Source: Sphingobium sp. BYY-5
Lineage (GTDB): Bacteria; Pseudomonadota; Alphaproteobacteria; Sphingomonadales; Sphingomonadaceae
Assembly: GCF_022758885.1 (NCBI RefSeq)
Contig: NZ_JALEBH010000001.1
Location: forward strand, 1,736,001 to 1,800,000
DNA length: 64,000 nt
Direction of reading: 5' to 3'
Under the pieces are notes generated by a model. The model saw nothing but the letters and a program-made list of their open reading frames with translations. It was not told the DNA's origin and did no database searches. This document shows, piece by piece, positions 1 to 7,799 of the stretch (position 1 is its first letter; each line of letters opens with the position of its first letter). The translations under genes were made by a program, and so were the position numbers.

Positions 1-18
1 TTCTTCGAAAGAAAGAAT

Positions 19-46
19 GGCCCTTCGACAGGCTCAGGGCGAACGG
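19..46. repeat. 28-nt sphingomonad intergenic repeat, copy 1
   Basis: This 28-nt stretch (core CTTCGACAGGCTCAGGG) recurs without mismatch at 7724-7751. It lies just upstream of the first gene. Here only one arm is visible because the window begins at position 1; the second copy has a diverged inverted partner, so the full unit is probably a palindromic REP-like element. Confidence 0.75.
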
Positions 47-81
47 GCAATATTGCCATCCCGCCACCGGAAACCACCTGC

Positions 82-1155
82 TTGCCGATCGACATCGCCT
101 TCCTCGCCATCGCCGAAGCGCAGCAGCTTTATCACTGGCTGCCCGCCGCGCTGGAACTGGCGCGCCGTCCCGACGTGCGGGTCAGCATCCTGTCGCCATC
201 GGACCAGATATTGGCGCTGGTCGACAGCTATGATCCGCAAGGCCACCTGAACCGCATCCGCCTGCGCCGCCCCCCGTCCCGGCCCGACTCGCTCTTTCGC
301 CAGCCATCGCGGCTCGCGACCCTGCTGCTCAACTATCCCACCATCGCCCGCTTCCCGACTTTGGTGACGACCGAGATCAGCAGCGCCTGGTTGCGGCGCG
401 TGCCGGGTTTCCGGTCCCGCCTCATCCTCATCAAGCATGGCGCGGGCGACCGGGAGGGCGGCTATAAAAAACGCCATGCCGATTTCGACCTGACCCTGGT
501 CGCGGGGGAGAAGGATCGCCGCCGCATGATCGATCGCGGCCTCTGCACATCCGAAACAGTCGCGGTCGGCGGCTACCCCAAGTTCGAACTGAAGGCCCCG
601 CGCCAGCACTTCTTCCCCGACGACAAGCCGGTCCTGCTCTACAATCCGCATTTCAACCCGGCGCTTTCTTCGTGGATCAACCACGGCCCGGAGATGCTCG
701 CCGCGCTGGAGTCGCTGGACGGGTGGAACGTCATCATCGCCCCGCACACCAAACTCGCGCACCATGCGCCGCCGATCGTCAGCACCGCGCCGCATATCCG
801 CGTGGACATGGGCAGCCGCCGGTCGATCGACATGAGCTATACGATGAGCGCGGACGTCTATCTGGGCGACGTGTCGAGCCAGGTCTATGAATTCCTCATC
901 CAGCCCCGGCCCTGCATCTTCCTCAACCTCGACCATCGCGACGCTTCGGGTGACGCCTTCGCCCATTGGCGGCTGGGCCAGGTGATCGAGCGCACCGACG
1001 CCCTTCCCCAGGCGCTTGCCCGCGCGAACGACTTGCAACCTGGCTTCGTTGCTGCTCAGGAAGCGGCGATGCAGCAATCGATCGATCTGTCCCCGGTCCC
1101 CGCCTCGCAACGCCAGGCCGACCTCATCCTGAACTTCGCGAAGGCCCACATATGA
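82..1155 (+). CDS. CDP-glycerol glycerophosphotransferase-like protein
   Basis: The 357-residue product looks like the glycerophosphotransferase family (teichoic-acid TagB/TagF type), which moves a polyol phosphate from a CDP-activated donor. Visible features are an N188-P-H segment at the start of the C-terminal Rossmann half and a D263-V-S-S-Q-V-Y-E-F segment that matches the family D-x-S-S-x-x-x-E donor-binding motif. There is no signal peptide or membrane segment. The start is a TTG at 82; no ATG lies in a better position. The stop overlaps the next start as ATGA (1152-1155), so it is co-translated with the CDP-alcohol phosphatidyltransferase. The natural inference is that the two share a CDP-linked substrate. 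The acceptor is unknown and the exact donor is not proven. Confidence 0.72.
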   Translation: MPIDIAFLAIAEAQQLYHWLPAALELARRPDVRVSILSPSDQILALVDSYDPQGHLNRIRLRRPPSRPDSLFRQPSRLATLLLNYPTIARFPTLVTTEISSAWLRRVPGFRSRLILIKHGAGDREGGYKKRHADFDLTLVAGEKDRRRMIDRGLCTSETVAVGGYPKFELKAPRQHFFPDDKPVLLYNPHFNPALSSWINHGPEMLAALESLDGWNVIIAPHTKLAHHAPPIVSTAPHIRVDMGSRRSIDMSYTMSADVYLGDVSSQVYEFLIQPRPCIFLNLDHRDASGDAFAHWRLGQVIERTDALPQALARANDLQPGFVAAQEAAMQQSIDLSPVPASQRQADLILNFAKAHI

Positions 1156-2258
1156 GCCAGACCCTTACCACCGCCCTTGGCCCCGTCCGCCTGCTGGGCG
1201 AGAATGCAACCCCGATCTGGGGCATGTCCAATGCCGAACGCAATCGCCGCATGGCGACAAGCGCCGCAAAGAATGGCAGCACGCTGGCAGAGGGGCATGA
1301 ACTGCTCTTCAACCTGACCTATGCCTTCGATCCGTTGCTGCTACGGCTGGCGCTCGAAACGCCGGGCACGCTCTTCGCCTGGGCCGGCACGCCGATCGTC
1401 GGGCAGGTGCAGCAGGGAACCGATCCGCTCACCACCCCCCATGTCATCGACCTGTCGAACGGCCGCAAGCTCTACAACCGGCAGCTCCGCAAGCTGGAAC
1501 AGCCGATGGTGCGCGAACTCACCCCATCAACCCGGCGGGAGATCGAGCGGCGCAGCTATTTCGGCGCCTATAAGGGCGTGACCGATGTCCTGACCAAATA
1601 TCTCTGGCCCGAACTGGCGCTGATCCTGACCCGCATCGCCGCGCAGCTCAAGATGACGCCGAACATGGTGTCGGTGATCGGCGTCACCCTCTGCCTGGTC
1701 GCGACCTTCCTCTTCGCCAAGGGGCTGTTCTGGACCGGCTTCCTCGCCGGCTTCATCTTCATGGTGCTGGACACGGTGGACGGCAAGCTCGCCCGCTGCA
1801 CCATCACCTCGTCCAAATGGGGCAATGTGATCGACCATGGCGTCGACCTGGTCCACCCGCCCTTCTGGTGGTATTTCTGGGGCACGGGCCTGGCCTATTG
1901 GGGCCTGGGCCTGTCGGGCGGCACCTTCACCTTCATCATGACGGCGGTGATCGCAGGCTATGTGCTGCAAAGGCTGATCGAGGGGATGTTCCTCAAGGAC
2001 TTCAAGATGGACATCCATGTCTGGCGTCCCTTCGACAGCCAGTTCCGCCTCATCACCGCGCGCCGCAACCCGAATATGGTGATCCTGTTCGTCTCGCTGA
2101 TTTTCGGCCGCCCCGACATCGGCCTGATCGCGCTGGCATGGTGGACGATCATTTCGCTGGTCGTCCATGCCGTGCGGCTGGCGCAGGCCTATGGCGTGAA
2201 GCGCTCAGGCAAGCCGATCGTCAGTTGGATGGATGAAGCGGAGGCAGCGAAAACATGA
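1152..2258 (+). CDS. CDP-alcohol phosphatidyltransferase family membrane protein
   Basis: This 368-residue integral membrane enzyme has the complete CDP-alcohol phosphotransferase signature: D207-x2-D210-G-x2-A-R215, then G224-x3-D228-x3-D232. Family members replace CMP on a CDP-alcohol with a second alcohol. About six hydrophobic segments follow residue 170. The first 160 residues form a soluble extension, longer than in simple PgsA-like enzymes, and could be a separate domain. ATG 1152 is chosen because it sits in the ATGA overlap with the upstream gene; the frame is open further upstream but only as antisense-like sequence. Its stop also overlaps the HIT gene. It belongs with the nucleotidyltransferases and flippase at 6.8-9.9 kb. 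Substrate unknown; an inositol or glycerol phosphate is plausible. Confidence 0.85.
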   Translation: MSQTLTTALGPVRLLGENATPIWGMSNAERNRRMATSAAKNGSTLAEGHELLFNLTYAFDPLLLRLALETPGTLFAWAGTPIVGQVQQGTDPLTTPHVIDLSNGRKLYNRQLRKLEQPMVRELTPSTRREIERRSYFGAYKGVTDVLTKYLWPELALILTRIAAQLKMTPNMVSVIGVTLCLVATFLFAKGLFWTGFLAGFIFMVLDTVDGKLARCTITSSKWGNVIDHGVDLVHPPFWWYFWGTGLAYWGLGLSGGTFTFIMTAVIAGYVLQRLIEGMFLKDFKMDIHVWRPFDSQFRLITARRNPNMVILFVSLIFGRPDIGLIALAWWTIISLVVHAVRLAQAYGVKRSGKPIVSWMDEAEAAKT

Positions 2259-2695
2259 ACGTGACGATCGAGAAGTTCGGCTGGCCCGCGACCCTGATCG
2301 CCGAGTTCGCCCACTGGCTGGTCCTCCTCCGGCCGGCCCAGCCGACGCTGGGGTCGCTGGTGCTGGCGGCGAAGAGCGATGCGACGGCGTTCGGCGACCT
2401 GCCGGCGGAAGCCCATGCCGAACTCAAGATCGTCACCGCAACCATCGAAGCCGCATTGGGCAAGGCGGTGGATTACAGCAAGATCAACTATCTGATGCTG
2501 ATGATGGTCGACCCGCACGTCCATTTCCACGTCCTGCCCCGCTATGAAGGAGCGCGCAGCGGCGGCGGCGTGACCGTCACGGACACAGGCTGGCCGGGCC
2601 AACCGGACCTGGGCGCAGCCGTAAAGCTGGACAGCGAAACGGACAGTTCCCTGCGCGATTGGCTAGCCCATCATTTCGATAGAGAAATGAAATGA
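2255..2695 (+). CDS. HIT family nucleotide-binding protein
   Basis: The 146-residue protein has the histidine triad H88-V-H90-F-H92 followed by V-L-P, the catalytic motif of HIT hydrolases and transferases that act on nucleoside phosphates. It is translationally coupled to its neighbours: the start overlaps the phosphatidyltransferase stop, and the stop overlaps the DUF192 start (ATGA at 2692-2695). A HIT protein next to CDP-alcohol enzymes could process the nucleotide by-product, but that is inferred from position only. The N-terminal part has a hydrophobic stretch that includes W-L-V-L-L-R-P, as is usual in the family. Confidence 0.85.
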   Translation: MNVTIEKFGWPATLIAEFAHWLVLLRPAQPTLGSLVLAAKSDATAFGDLPAEAHAELKIVTATIEAALGKAVDYSKINYLMLMMVDPHVHFHVLPRYEGARSGGGVTVTDTGWPGQPDLGAAVKLDSETDSSLRDWLAHHFDREMK

Positions 2696-3222
2696 AATTG
2701 CGCCTTCTACCTGTCTGTTTCGCTGTCTGCCTTGCCGCCTGTTCGGGGCAGAAACCCGCCGCCGACAACAGCGCGCAGGCGCAGGCCGCCGCAACGCTCC
2801 TCCCCGTCGTCATCCACACCGCCAAGGGCGCACGCCGTTTCGACGTGGAGGTTGCCCGTACGCCGCTGGAGCAGGAGAAAGGCCTGATGTTCCGCAAGGA
2901 ACTGGCGGCGGACGGCGGGATGCTTTTCCCCATGGACCCGCCGCGCACCGCGAGTTTCTGGATGAAGGACACGCTGATACCGCTCGACATGCTGTTCATC
3001 CACACCGACGGCACCATCGCCTTCCTCCAGGCCAATGCGCAGCCCTATTCGCGCATCCCGGTATCGGCGGGCGTACCGGTGGCGGCGGTGCTCGAACTGC
3101 GCGGCGGCCGCGCGGCGGAATTGGGGATCGGCGAAGGCGACCGTCTCGCCTGGGGCGGCTGCGCCGTGCCGGCCGAAAAGGTCATGACCGACCTGAATTT
3201 CTGTCCGGCCCCAGCCCCATAG
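2692..3222 (+). CDS. DUF192 domain lipoprotein
   Basis: This 176-residue protein has a type II signal peptide with lipobox L-A-A-C17, then a DUF192 domain over residues 45-170. The family core is visible around the segments for G-L-M-F-R-K, M-L-F-P-M and F-W-M-K-D-T, followed by I-P-L-D-M-L-F-I. The function of DUF192 is not established. The start overlaps the HIT stop, so it is the last gene of a four-gene coupled run that begins at 82. About 50 nt separate it from NDUFA12. Confidence 0.85.
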   Translation: MKLRLLPVCFAVCLAACSGQKPAADNSAQAQAAATLLPVVIHTAKGARRFDVEVARTPLEQEKGLMFRKELAADGGMLFPMDPPRTASFWMKDTLIPLDMLFIHTDGTIAFLQANAQPYSRIPVSAGVPVAAVLELRGGRAAELGIGEGDRLAWGGCAVPAEKVMTDLNFCPAPAP

Positions 3223-3272
3223 CGCCATAACCTCCTTGCCGACGCCCGCCGCAGCGGCTAAGCGCATCGGCC

Positions 3273-3671
3273 ATGGGAATCCTGGCTAACATCTTCACCT
3301 GGTGGAATGGCGCCACCTTCGGCACCTGGCTCTTCACGACCCGCAAGGGCACCAAGGTCGGTGAAGACCATCAGGGCAATGTCTATTATGAAGGCGGCAC
3401 CGACCCCAACGGCCTGACGCGCCGCTGGGTGATCTACAAGGGCGCCAATGATGCGAGCCGCGTGCCCGCCGAATGGCATGGCTGGCTGCATCACTCGATC
3501 GAGGGCGCGCCCGAAAGCTTCCTGCCGCCGCCGCGCATCTGGGAAAAGGAATCCACCCCCAACGCCACCGGCACCGCTAACGCCTATCGTCCGTCCGGTG
3601 CGCTCGAAAAGGGCGGCCAGCGCCAGCAGGCGACCGGCGATTATGAGGCGTGGAGCCCCGACGCGGCATGA
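3273..3671 (+). CDS. NADH:ubiquinone oxidoreductase subunit NDUFA12 family
   Basis: The 132-residue protein matches the alphaproteobacterial homologue of mitochondrial complex I subunit NDUFA12 (17.2 kDa). Visible hallmarks are the N-terminal W-W-N-G-A-T-F-G-T segment, the G-x-D-x-x-G-N-x-Y-Y-E region and a W-H-G-W-L-H-H segment. It is a supernumerary subunit of respiratory complex I that lies on the matrix/cytoplasmic side. The nuo operon itself is not in this window; in Alphaproteobacteria this gene usually stands apart, next to a DUF2155 gene and aat, exactly as here. The stop overlaps the next start in an ATGA. Confidence 0.93.
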   Translation: MGILANIFTWWNGATFGTWLFTTRKGTKVGEDHQGNVYYEGGTDPNGLTRRWVIYKGANDASRVPAEWHGWLHHSIEGAPESFLPPPRIWEKESTPNATGTANAYRPSGALEKGGQRQQATGDYEAWSPDAA

Positions 3672-4327
3672 CCCGGCGTCCGGCGGGGGGCTTTCCGCCG
3701 ATCCTGCATGTCCTTCCCGCCCTGTCCTGCGCGCTGGCGCTCGCGGCATGTGGCAAGAATGACCTGCCGCCCGCGAATCAGTCCGGACCGGTGAAGGTCG
3801 AAGGCACCCCGATCCGCGCGACCGGCAACGTAGCCCAGTCCGGCACACCCATGGCCCAGCGCACCGCCGTCATCGGCCTGCTCAACAAGCGCAACGGCCT
3901 GACCCGCGACCTCAGCATGAAGCCCGGCGAGGCGCTGCGCGTCGGCGACGCGATCGTCCGCCTCCAGGCCTGCGAAACCAGCGCGCCCTGGGAAAATGTC
4001 CAGGAAACCGGTGCCTTCGTGCAACTGGATGTGCGCAGCAGCGCGGATAATAAGTGGCGGCGCGCCTTTTCCGGCTGGCTGTTCCGCGAGCGGCCAGACC
4101 GCAATGTCGTGCAGCACCCGATCTACGACGTCTGGGTCAGAAGCTGCGCGATGGAATGGCCCGAAACCGGCCCCGACACGGTCAAGCTGGGCAGCAAGGG
4201 CGAACCTGTCGATGCGGCCCCGGCCAAGGGTGCAAACGCCAGTTCGGCAGCAAGACCCGAACCTGCCGCCAGAGCGTCCGACCCCGCGCCCAGCGCCACG
4301 CCAGCCACCGCCGCGCCCAGCAACTGA
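3668..4327 (+). CDS. DUF2155 domain lipoprotein
   Basis: The 219-residue product starts at ATG 3668, in an ATGA overlap with the NDUFA12 stop; a longer reading from 3650 is possible but less likely. A signal peptide ends in L-A-A-C28, so it is probably a lipoprotein. The DUF2155 core spans about residues 60-165 and includes the segment A-F-S-G-W-L-F next to a conserved cysteine region (D-V-W-V-R-S-C). The last 45 residues are low complexity, rich in Ala, Pro and Ser, and lie entirely over the opposite-strand aat gene. The family is widespread in Alphaproteobacteria without an assigned function. Confidence 0.88.
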   Translation: MTRRPAGGFPPILHVLPALSCALALAACGKNDLPPANQSGPVKVEGTPIRATGNVAQSGTPMAQRTAVIGLLNKRNGLTRDLSMKPGEALRVGDAIVRLQACETSAPWENVQETGAFVQLDVRSSADNKWRRAFSGWLFRERPDRNVVQHPIYDVWVRSCAMEWPETGPDTVKLGSKGEPVDAAPAKGANASSAARPEPAARASDPAPSATPATAAPSN

Positions 4328-4872
4328 AGATAATCGCTTTGGCTGATTTCGGTCGCACCCATGGTGCGAAGGTGATCGGTCATGAACTGGCAGTCGAGCA
4401 GGGTGAAGCCGCCAAAGCGCATCCGCGCCACCAGCCAGGCCAGCGCCACTTTGGATGCATCGGTACGACGCGACACCATGGATTCGCCGAAGAACGCCTG
4501 ACCCAGCGCCACGCCATACAGGCCGCCGACCAGTTCATCACCCTCCCACACCTCGATCGAATGGGCGAAACCGCGCGCATGAAGATCGCGATAGGCGCGC
4601 TCAATCTCATGGTTGATCCAGGTGGAGGGGCGATCGGGCGCCGATTCCGCACAAAGCGCCAATATCTGCGCGAAGGCGCAATTGGCGGTGACGTGGAATT
4701 GTTCGCGCCGAATCACCTTGGCCAGCGAATGCGACAGGTGAAAGCGGTCGAGCGGCAGCACGGCGCGAAATTTTGGCTCGACCCAATAGACCTCGCGCGC
4801 GTCGCGATCGTCCGACATGGGGAAGACGCCTATGGAATAAGCCTGCAGCAGGATCAGCGGGTCGATCATCAT
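4123..4872 (-). CDS. aat: leucyl/phenylalanyl-tRNA--protein transferase
   Basis: This enzyme adds Leu or Phe from aminoacyl-tRNA to proteins with N-terminal Arg or Lys, marking them for ClpAP through the N-end rule. The 249-residue sequence shows the family segments I-D-P-x-x-L-L-x-A-Y-S-x-G-x-F-P-M, W-V-E-P, then S-I-E-V-W, V-G-G-L-Y-G-V and F-F-G-E-S-M. The core ends near residue 185. The last 65 residues are Ala/Gly/Ser rich and lie antisense to the DUF2155 gene; the two genes converge and overlap by 205 bp. Either the stop has drifted into the neighbour, or this tail is dispensable. Confidence 0.95.
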   Translation of the reverse strand: MMIDPLILLQAYSIGVFPMSDDRDAREVYWVEPKFRAVLPLDRFHLSHSLAKVIRREQFHVTANCAFAQILALCAESAPDRPSTWINHEIERAYRDLHARGFAHSIEVWEGDELVGGLYGVALGQAFFGESMVSRRTDASKVALAWLVARMRFGGFTLLDCQFMTDHLRTMGATEISQSDYLQLLGAAVAGVALGAGSDALAAGSGLAAELAFAPLAGAASTGSPLLPSLTVSGPVSGHSIAQLLTQTS

Positions 4873-4956
4873 GCCCGTTCAGGATTAGCAGACCGGGACG
4901 GAAGGAACAGCCCTACAATCGCTTTTCCCATCCGTTTCCATGCGATAGGATACATC

Positions 4957-5316
4957 ATGCGATTATTACTTTTCTTCCTGCTGCTCGCCGGACTGGCCAT
5001 TCCCGCCCTCGCCCGATCGGACTCCCCACCTGATCGCAGCGGCCATTATTATTTGCAGGGCGTGATGGAGACGGGGTCGGAATTGCTGCTCCGGCCAGAC
5101 GGAAGCTTTCAATGGTATCTGTCGGTCGGTGCGCTCGACCTGGTCGCCGAGGGCGGCTGGAGCGAGCAGAACGGCGCGGTGGTGCTGATGGCCGAAAAAA
5201 CGAAGGATGTGCCCGAACCCGCATTCGAGACGATGCGGCTGACGATACGCGACGCCGACCTGATCCCCCCGAACGATCGCGGCGCCTATGTAAAGGCCCC
5301 GCCAAGCAGCGATTGA
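4957..5316 (+). CDS. small secreted protein of unknown function
   Basis: This is a 119-residue protein with a clear Sec signal peptide (eight consecutive Leu/Phe residues, then A-L-A-R near residue 20). The mature part contains S-G-H-Y-Y-L-Q and the repeated G-S-F-Q-W-Y / G-G-W-S-E-Q-N-G pattern typical of small beta-sandwich proteins that report on cell-surface or periplasmic roles. I do not recognise a family. The start ATG 4957 has an AGGA seven bases upstream. The frame is open further upstream only as a shadow of aat. It lies 32 bp before the dipeptidase gene and may share its transcript. Confidence 0.75.
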   Translation: MRLLLFFLLLAGLAIPALARSDSPPDRSGHYYLQGVMETGSELLLRPDGSFQWYLSVGALDLVAEGGWSEQNGAVVLMAEKTKDVPEPAFETMRLTIRDADLIPPNDRGAYVKAPPSSD

Positions 5317-5348
5317 CACGCCCCGTTCCAACTTTAGCTTCACGATCC

Positions 5349-6626
5349 ATGAAAAGCCCATTCTTGGCGTTGCTGCCGCTTCTGTTCGCTGCCCCCTTCG
5401 CTCATGCCGCCGATGCGCCGCCCGCCGCCGCTCCCTACGCCACCCGAATCGCGAAGATATTGAAGGCCACGCCCCTGATCGACGGCCATAATGACTGGCC
5501 CGAAGCGCTCGCCGACAAGGCGAAGGATGCCCGCTGGACGATGGACCTCACCCATCTCGACCCGGCGCAATATCATACCGACATCAGCCGCCTGCACGCC
5601 GGCGGGGTGGGTGGGCAATTCTGGTCGGTCTGGGTGTCGGCGGACCTGCCGCAGGTGCAGCAGGTGAAGGACACGCTCGACCAGATCGGCATGGTCCGCA
5701 GCCTCGCCGCCCGTTATCCGCAGCATTTCCAGCTTGCCCGCACCGCCGCCGACATGCGCGCCGCGCACAAGGCCGGACGGATCGGGTCGCTGATCGGGGT
5801 CGAAGGCGGCGGACAGATCGACGGCAGCCTGGCGGTGCTGCGCGCCTATCGGGAACTGGGCGCGTCCTATCTGACGCTGACCCACAGCCGCACGATCGAA
5901 TGGGCCGACAGCGCGACCGACAATCCGCAGCATGACGGCCTCACCCCCTTTGGCGAGGCGGTGGTGCATGAACTCAACCGCCTGGGTATGTTGGTGGACC
6001 TGAGCCATGTCAGTGAGGCGACGATGCTGGATGCGCTGCGCGTGAGCAAGGCGCCGGTGATCTTCTCCCACTCCAACGCACGCGCCCTGTGCGACACGCC
6101 CCGCAACGTGTCCGACGCGGTACTCAGGCAGGTCGCGGCCAATGGCGGCGTGGTGATGGTCAATTTCGCGGCCCAATATGTGTCGGAAGCGCGCCGAATC
6201 TGGGGATCGGACCGCAGCGCCGAAATCACCCGCAACAACGCCCCGCCCTTCGGCGGGCTGCACATCGGCGACCCGGCAGGCGCGGCCAAGGCGCTGGCGA
6301 ATTGGGAAAAGGCCAATCCCGAACCGGTGACGACGATCGGTCAGGTCGCCGATCATGTCGAGCATATCGTCAAGGTCGCCGGTATCGATCATGTCGGCAT
6401 CGGCAGCGATTTCGACGGCGTAGCCGCCCTGCCTCAGGGCCTGAGCGGCGTCGAAACCTATCCCGCATTGCTCGCCGAACTGATGCGCCGCGGCTGGAGC
6501 GACGCCGACATCGCCAAGCTGACCGGTGGCAATATACTGCGCGTCATGGCGGCGGCGGAAAAGGTCGCGGCAGGGATGAAGGGCGAGCCGGAGGGCAGCG
6601 CGGTGCTGGCTGTGGCCAAGGAATAA
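5349..6626 (+). CDS. membrane dipeptidase (M19 family), secreted
   Basis: The 425-residue zinc dipeptidase has a Sec signal peptide ending A-H-A at residue 20. Metal and active-site motifs are complete: H47-N-D49, the bridging E152 in G-V-E-G-G-G, H220 in L-S-H-V-S, H241 in S-H-S-N-A-R, and D354 in G-I-G-S-D-F-D-G. The family hydrolyses dipeptides, including D-amino-acid-containing ones, so a periplasmic role in peptide or peptidoglycan fragment turnover is likely. The ATG at 5349 is preferred over the longer open frame because it places the signal peptide at the N-terminus. The length is typical of the bacterial family. Confidence 0.93.
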   Translation: MKSPFLALLPLLFAAPFAHAADAPPAAAPYATRIAKILKATPLIDGHNDWPEALADKAKDARWTMDLTHLDPAQYHTDISRLHAGGVGGQFWSVWVSADLPQVQQVKDTLDQIGMVRSLAARYPQHFQLARTAADMRAAHKAGRIGSLIGVEGGGQIDGSLAVLRAYRELGASYLTLTHSRTIEWADSATDNPQHDGLTPFGEAVVHELNRLGMLVDLSHVSEATMLDALRVSKAPVIFSHSNARALCDTPRNVSDAVLRQVAANGGVVMVNFAAQYVSEARRIWGSDRSAEITRNNAPPFGGLHIGDPAGAAKALANWEKANPEPVTTIGQVADHVEHIVKVAGIDHVGIGSDFDGVAALPQGLSGVETYPALLAELMRRGWSDADIAKLTGGNILRVMAAAEKVAAGMKGEPEGSAVLAVAKE

Positions 6627-6702
6627 TCAGCGATCCGGGCCGTGTGGAGAAATTCGCACCGAGGGATGGCCAAGACGGGTGGAGAGCGGACTGTCGGTTT
6701 AT

Positions 6703-6734
6703 TTATGCCCCTCCCGCAAGCGGGAGGGGCATAA
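6703..6734. terminator. perfect 14-bp hairpin between convergent genes
   Basis: A perfect inverted repeat (arm TTATGCCCCTCCCG, loop CAAG) lies 77 bp after the dipeptidase stop and 66 bp before the end of the convergent nucleotidyltransferase gene. It is symmetric and has no long T-tract, so it could work in both directions as a terminator or could be a dispersed palindromic repeat unit. Confidence 0.6.
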
Positions 6735-6799
6735 TGGCCGCAACTGGTCGAAAATAGTCACACCGAACCGGACATATGTGACGTTAAATCCGCGAAATC

Positions 6800-7570
6800 C
6801 TATTTCGCGTAGCGCCCTTCCGCCACCCAGTTCGCGGTCAGCGCGTTGGCGGCTTCGACGTCCTGCGGGAAATCGACCTCCTGCCAGTCCAGTCCCTCGA
6901 TCGAGACGGTGCCGACGCGGTTGCCCTTGGCGATGATGTCGATGGCGCGCAGATACCAGCGCTCCACCCCTTCGGGCGTGCGCATCATCTGGTCGATCTG
7001 GTTACGGAAGATCGCCGGGCCTTCGCCGGTGAAGGCCAGCATCCCGATCGATTCGGCATTGGTGTCGGGCGGCAGCAGGCGCTTGCCGATATGGTGCAGG
7101 CGGCCGGTCGCGTCCCGGTTCACCTTCATATCGTCATCGTCATAGTCGCCGTCCGGCTTGACGTCGACGGTGACGGTGACGGCGTCGGTCGCGCCCGCGA
7201 TCAGCCTGCCCACAATCTCGTCCGACACGATCGTGTCGCCATTGAGGATGATGAAGTCCCGGTCCATCTCCTCCCGCACGATCCAGCAGGTGCCCAGATT
7301 GTCGGCGACCTGGAAGAAGGGATTGAAGACGGTGCGGATACGCGCGCCGGTGTCGCGGTAAAGCTGGAGCGCATGATCCTCGACCCGTTCGGTGCGGAAG
7401 CCGGTGACGACGACGATGTCGGTCACGCCATTGGCCGCCAGCGCTGCGACCTGCCAACTGATGAGGGTGCGGCCGTTGAAGTCGATCATGCATTTGGGCA
7501 CGTCGCGGGTCAGCGGCAGGAGGCGCGAACCCTGGCCTGCGGACAGGATGATGGCTTTGCTGATGGTCAT
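6800..7570 (-). CDS. sugar/phosphocholine-type nucleotidyltransferase
   Basis: The 256-residue protein is a nucleotidyltransferase of the phosphocholine cytidylyltransferase/sugar-1-phosphate type. The N-terminal nucleotide loop is A-G-x-G-S-R-L with L-P-L-T, followed by K26 in V-P-K-C-M; the metal aspartate is D112 in L-N-G-D-T. The W-Q-E-V-D-F-P-Q-D segment near the end is typical of this branch. It would make a CDP- or other NDP-activated alcohol or sugar, a good match to the CDP-alcohol enzymes at 82-2258. It is divergent from the flippase gene, with a 229-bp gap that contains the palindromic repeat. Confidence 0.85.
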   Translation of the reverse strand: MTISKAIILSAGQGSRLLPLTRDVPKCMIDFNGRTLISWQVAALAANGVTDIVVVTGFRTERVEDHALQLYRDTGARIRTVFNPFFQVADNLGTCWIVREEMDRDFIILNGDTIVSDEIVGRLIAGATDAVTVTVDVKPDGDYDDDDMKVNRDATGRLHHIGKRLLPPDTNAESIGMLAFTGEGPAIFRNQIDQMMRTPEGVERWYLRAIDIIAKGNRVGTVSIEGLDWQEVDFPQDVEAANALTANWVAEGRYAK

Positions 7571-7662
7571 GGAGGCGCTTTAGAAGGCAATTTGGCCAAA
7601 AAAAAGGCGGTGTTTGCACTCCCCCCTACGCTCGCCTAAAGCACGACCTGCCCAACCCTCTC

Positions 7663-7751
7663 CCGTTCGGGCTGAGCCGGTCGACGCTCTACCTTTTTTT
7701 CCCACGGCGGAAGCGGAAAGGGCGGCCCTTCGACAGGCTCAGGGCGAACGG
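7663..7751. repeat. palindromic REP-like element, two arms
   Basis: The right arm (7724-7751) is identical to 19-46. The left arm (about 7663-7688, core CGTTCGGGCTGAGCCGGTCGA) is its inverted, slightly diverged partner. The loop of about 35 bp contains a run of seven T. The element lies in the gap between the divergent nucleotidyltransferase and flippase genes and is readable in the flippase frame, which would give a spurious N-terminal extension. Confidence 0.7.
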
Positions 7752-7799
7752 AGGAGAAGTTCTTGCGACGCCACGACGGAAAGGCCGGCAGTCATAGTG

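Noticed and set aside
34..1149. 371-codon minus-strand open frame opposite the first gene
   Set aside because: It is the antisense shadow of the glycerophosphotransferase-like gene, rich in Arg/Ala with no family motif.
4054..4956. Upstream part of the open frame that contains the small secreted protein
   Set aside because: It is the shadow of DUF2155 and aat; the secreted protein begins at ATG 4957 with its own SD.
7614..7799. N-terminal extension of the flippase
   Set aside because: It translates the palindromic repeat, and the protein family starts near 7800.
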